DNA of 54,514 bases from Cytophaga sp. FL35 (GTDB taxonomy: Bacteria; Bacteroidota; Bacteroidia; Flavobacteriales; Flavobacteriaceae). Where the stretch lies: positions 1 to 54,514 of the forward strand of contig NZ_JACSOH010000029.1 in the NCBI RefSeq assembly GCF_014349235.1, in the 5' to 3' direction. The notes beneath the pieces are model-generated. The model was not told the DNA's origin and made no database searches. It worked only from the letters and a program-made list of their open reading frames with translations. The position numbers and the translations under genes were made by a program. Every line of letters starts with the position of its first letter. The stretch's first letter is position 1. Positions 51,428 through 54,514 of the stretch are shown here, in pieces.

Positions 51428-51538
51428 GCAAAAAAACAATTTGAGGCAATTTACACTTTCCTAAAGAACCATTTAGGATGTAACATTCAAAACCCTTAGT
51501 ATGTATTTCACCAATAACCCGATCCTATTAAAACAAAC

Positions 51539-54334
51539 CTATTCCACAACCAACCAAGTATATGAATTAGCAGGTATCTCCAAGCTTATTTTTACAGTGT
51601 AATCCCTGTTAATTTTATATTCGCTTGGCTTTCCATCTCCTATACGGATTTTGGCCGTTTGATTTAATCCGGTATAATAAAGCGGTAACTCTATTTCCCG
51701 TTCAATTTTGGTGTTCAACGGATTAAAGAACAAGGCCAAGCCTTTTTCCTTTAGTTTTGAGTTCACGTGTATAAAACCGTCCCAATCCTTGCCGGATGGT
51801 CTTCTTAAATGTATGATGTCACTGTTTAGAATATCCCGATATTTTTTGTACCAGTCGATTACTTCGATTACTACTGTCTTGGTCTCTTCCGTATCATATA
51901 ATCTGGGACCTCTGTAACAGGCTTGAACGCCTGCCCCATAATTCTGTATCATATGACTTTTATAGTCCACCAAGTGCTCGTTCAATGGCTCCAATGTCGC
52001 TTCTGCACCTCCACCATGGTATTCGGTCAAGGGTACAAAGGTCCAAGACATACTGGGAATGGTTTTCCAAAGTCCATCATAAATATTCTGCCTACCTAAA
52101 ATCAACTGCCTGGCCCTAGGTAAGGACCAATTCACCTCCCTATACCCTATTCCCGTTTTATTGGTTCCAGAATTAATGTAAAAATCCGGCACGTTCATAT
52201 AGATGCCTTTAGCCCTCATCCATTGATAAAGCCCCTGGATTTGTTGGTATTGGTTCCACTGAGAATCTTCTAAGCCGTTGTGATGCGCATGCGTTGTAGA
52301 AGCACAAACATTACCAGGGTAAGATCCATCGTTTTCAAAGACCATCATACCAGTTTGTTCAAAGAATTTTTTTACTTTTCTGAAATACTCATAGCCCCAA
52401 TTGGAGCTCAAACAGGGAGATGACCCAAATATCATCCCCCCCCGTTTTCCTGTCTTGGGGTTAATTACGTCTACATCTTCACTAATCCATCTGCTAGACA
52501 AAAGAGAATAACCCCCTAATTCAATTCCCTTGGAATTTGCATAATCCACTATTTTTTTGAATTTTTCATAATTCTGAGGTGATTCGTCCTCCATATTAAG
52601 GCCACTTCCAAAACTTAAAATAATCATTTCGTAACCTACCTCCGCACATTGGTCCACAGCTGTCTTTATCACTTCAGGGTCTGTAGAGGTAAGGTGTAAG
52701 AATATGGGGTTCTCAGTAGTCCATGGAGAGATGCTCCTGTACATCTTTCTCATGAACAGGCCTTTTCTTTCCTTATCAAAAGAATCAAAAGGGGTTTCCC
52801 AAACCCTAAAGGTTGTAAACGTCTCTTGGGGCGCAATACCCTGATCGGGACCTAAGGGCGACCGTACTTCCAGTATGGCCGGTAATTGTAACGGATAATT
52901 GGTCTGCGAGGTGTACCTTGGATCTGGCTCCCAATACGTGGTTTTATCGGAAGTCTTTTGCTGCATGGCCCCAAAAGCATAATCGGACTCTATATGAATA
53001 TTGGGTTTTTCAAAATAACTAGGAATATCCACCAAGCTTTCGCCCTCTACCATAGCCAATTGCTCCAATTTGAAACGGTTTAACTGCACCATTAAATCCC
53101 CTTTATTGATTACCTCTAGCCATTTGCTAAGGGTTGGTATACCATCATACAGTACGTAGTGAACTTTTACAAACAGCTGTTCCTTTCTTAAGGTAAACAC
53201 CAGTTCTTTTCCTTTGGGCATTTGCGTGTTGGAAGCCCACCTAACCTGCTTCCATTTTAAGCGGTCCTTAAGCTCCTTCACTTCAAAATCCGTTACCAAA
53301 AAAGCATTGGGGTCAACGGAGAGGTCATCTACCCAATCCATTAACGTATAGGCAAATTCTGGTTGCCCTTTCAAACCTCCTATTGGATACTCCTTACCAT
53401 CTATGGTTAGAACGCCTTCGTTAGAAACACTTCTTAAAATACTCTCGCCAGTCATTTGGTTAAAGTAATCAACTGTTGCCAAGTTAGGGAACATCCTAAA
53501 ACGCCTTGCAATCAAGCCGTTGGAAAGAACAATGTCCTTACCGTCTGAAGTTTTATAAACTTGGGCCTTAGCTTTTGAATCATCAATCAGCCAATCGAAC
53601 TCTGGTTTTTTTAATGGTGTTGCAATGGTGGGCAGTTTTGTTATTAAGTCCCTTAAATGCTTACTTACTTTTTCATCTTGTTGTATTGCCGGGCCCGCAT
53701 AATCATATGCCACAGCCATAGGCGGGATTTCGAAGTAGTCTATTTCAGGATTTAACCAAACGGCTTGGTCTCCGCTTTCACCATCGCCTGCATCACTTAC
53801 TAGTAGTTCCAATATACCTCTCTTTAAAGGAACATCTACCAGTTTTGTCCGCTCACCGGACCTCACGAGACCGCTATTGTAAATTTCTTCTCCATTATTC
53901 AATATGGAAAAAATAGCGGTCCCCCTATTGATTTTTCCATCTTTGCCTTCTACCCCAACAAATTGTTTACTGCTTTTGGTTACCTTATAAAAAAGGCGTT
54001 TACCATCCGTTAATGGAATAGACGTTATATCCTGAGTATTTAAGTCAGTTTCACCATCATTGATTCCTATTTGAGCCGTAAATCTCTTTCCGTCGTTGAT
54101 TTTAAATTTGATTCTTGAAGTTGAATGAACCCCTATTCCCTTTTGAAATCTTACGCCCCCAACGGACAAAGGTTGTCCCGTAATAGATTCATTCATTGCG
54201 GGAGCACTGTATGTCTGCTCTCCTTTAAAAATTTCCAATTCTTCTAGCTGAGCTATATTTTGTCCCATAATATAATTGCAAGAACATACTAGCAATGTTA
54301 CTTGAACTAGTTTTGGGATTAAGTTGTAAATCAT
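51539..54334 (-). CDS. Secreted NPCBM plus glycoside-hydrolase-like (clan D-type) protein
   Basis: A 931-residue protein with a signal peptide (LVQVTLLVCSCNYIMGQ). Residues about 30-205 are an NPCBM/NEW2 carbohydrate-binding domain (FQKGIGVHSTSRIKFKINDG; VWLNPEIDYFEIPP). The middle has a beta-sandwich like those of GH36 relatives (LSNGLIARRFRMFPNLATVD). The rest looks like a TIM barrel: AEVGYEMIILSFGSGLNM, KGIELGGYSLLSSRW, MMVFENDGSYPG with a candidate catalytic Asp, and a C-terminal beta domain (GLALFFNPLNTKIEREIEL). This fits an alpha-galactosidase-type clan D enzyme, though substrate is unknown. It lies just upstream of the regulator gene on the same strand. Confidence 0.7.
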   Translation of the reverse strand: MIYNLIPKLVQVTLLVCSCNYIMGQNIAQLEELEIFKGEQTYSAPAMNESITGQPLSVGGVRFQKGIGVHSTSRIKFKINDGKRFTAQIGINDGETDLNTQDITSIPLTDGKRLFYKVTKSSKQFVGVEGKDGKINRGTAIFSILNNGEEIYNSGLVRSGERTKLVDVPLKRGILELLVSDAGDGESGDQAVWLNPEIDYFEIPPMAVAYDYAGPAIQQDEKVSKHLRDLITKLPTIATPLKKPEFDWLIDDSKAKAQVYKTSDGKDIVLSNGLIARRFRMFPNLATVDYFNQMTGESILRSVSNEGVLTIDGKEYPIGGLKGQPEFAYTLMDWVDDLSVDPNAFLVTDFEVKELKDRLKWKQVRWASNTQMPKGKELVFTLRKEQLFVKVHYVLYDGIPTLSKWLEVINKGDLMVQLNRFKLEQLAMVEGESLVDIPSYFEKPNIHIESDYAFGAMQQKTSDKTTYWEPDPRYTSQTNYPLQLPAILEVRSPLGPDQGIAPQETFTTFRVWETPFDSFDKERKGLFMRKMYRSISPWTTENPIFLHLTSTDPEVIKTAVDQCAEVGYEMIILSFGSGLNMEDESPQNYEKFKKIVDYANSKGIELGGYSLLSSRWISEDVDVINPKTGKRGGMIFGSSPCLSSNWGYEYFRKVKKFFEQTGMMVFENDGSYPGNVCASTTHAHHNGLEDSQWNQYQQIQGLYQWMRAKGIYMNVPDFYINSGTNKTGIGYREVNWSLPRARQLILGRQNIYDGLWKTIPSMSWTFVPLTEYHGGGAEATLEPLNEHLVDYKSHMIQNYGAGVQACYRGPRLYDTEETKTVVIEVIDWYKKYRDILNSDIIHLRRPSGKDWDGFIHVNSKLKEKGLALFFNPLNTKIEREIELPLYYTGLNQTAKIRIGDGKPSEYKINRDYTVKISLEIPANSYTWLVVE

Positions 54335-54434
54335 AGTTTTTTTGAAGAAATTAAAATATTGTACGATTTTAAAACAAGTCTTTTAAATTATCGACCTAAA
54401 AGCAAAAAAAAGGAGAACTGGCACACAAATAAAT

Positions 54435-54456
54435 CGTCTCAATGATCCTTGAGACG
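54435..54456. terminator. Inverted repeat upstream of the glycosidase gene
   Basis: CGTCTCAA-TGATCC-TTGAGACG is a perfect 8-base-pair stem. The flanks AATAA and TTATT add partial pairing. There is no clear T-run, so it may be the terminator of an unseen upstream gene or an operator for the glycosidase gene 100 bases away. Confidence 0.4.
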
Positions 54457-54514
54457 CTTATTATAGCACTATGATACATATATTGAAAGGTAATAATCTA
54501 GCCTATAATGTGCC

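Overview
The window is a Bacteroidota segment, most likely a marine Flavobacteriaceae. The evidence is the CTnDOT-style tra gene order, Bacteroidota-only families (TraE/F/I/J/K/M/N/O relatives, DUF3945-like, Toprim/DUF3991-like), a TTTG-N19-TAnnTTTG promoter, and host genes of polysaccharide-utilisation type. About the first 48.5 kb is one integrative and conjugative element (ICE) inserted in a tRNA gene with anticodon CAU. The leftover 3' half of that tRNA and its terminator form the right junction (48477-48550). The left end lies outside the window.

Layout. (1) 1-13.6 kb is defence cargo, nearly all on the minus strand: an IS256-family transposase gene, a small beta-flower-like protein with a collagen-like tail, a type II CBASS operon (CD-NTase, Cap2 E2-E1, Cap3 JAMM protease, and a DUF6602-like PD-(D/E)XK candidate effector), a type I restriction-modification operon (hsdM, ORF6N protein, hsdS, RhuM-Doc fusion, hsdR) and a serine recombinase. 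(2) 14-27.6 kb is ICE maintenance and processing: a giant DNA methylase-helicase split by an in-frame TGA, an M23 peptidase, two Toprim-like primase proteins, a DUF3945-like protein, the VirD4-type coupling protein and an XRE-like regulator. (3) 27.8-29.5 kb is an AbiE toxin-antitoxin pair with an intact antitoxin and a frameshifted toxin. (4) 29.5-33 kb holds the relaxase, MobC-like protein and a probable oriT region. (5) 33-45.4 kb is the tra operon (ParA-like protein to TraO, then a 1012-residue repeat lipoprotein in the TraQ position). (6) 45.5-48.5 kb is the integration end: a lipoprotein, a structured non-coding stretch, a small protein, an excisionase-like HTH protein, a tyrosine integrase, arm-type repeats and the att core. 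(7) 48.55-54.5 kb is host chromosome: a membrane two-propeller AraC regulator lacking a kinase and an NPCBM-containing glycoside-hydrolase-like protein.

How it works together. The integrase and excisionase move the element in and out of the tRNA. The relaxase, MobC-like protein and coupling protein process and deliver DNA to the Tra type IV secretion channel. CBASS, type I R-M and AbiE protect the host or stabilise the element, and the methylase-helicase may counter restriction in the recipient (inference).

The best candidates for new biology are the CBASS operon with an uncommon nuclease-like effector and a C-terminal-glycine CD-NTase, the ORF6N gene bounded by a duplicated gene-junction sequence inside the hsd operon, the repeat-expanded TraQ-position lipoprotein, and two structured non-coding elements. 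Four ICE reading frames carry single-base lesions, which means either decay or consensus errors in the assembly.
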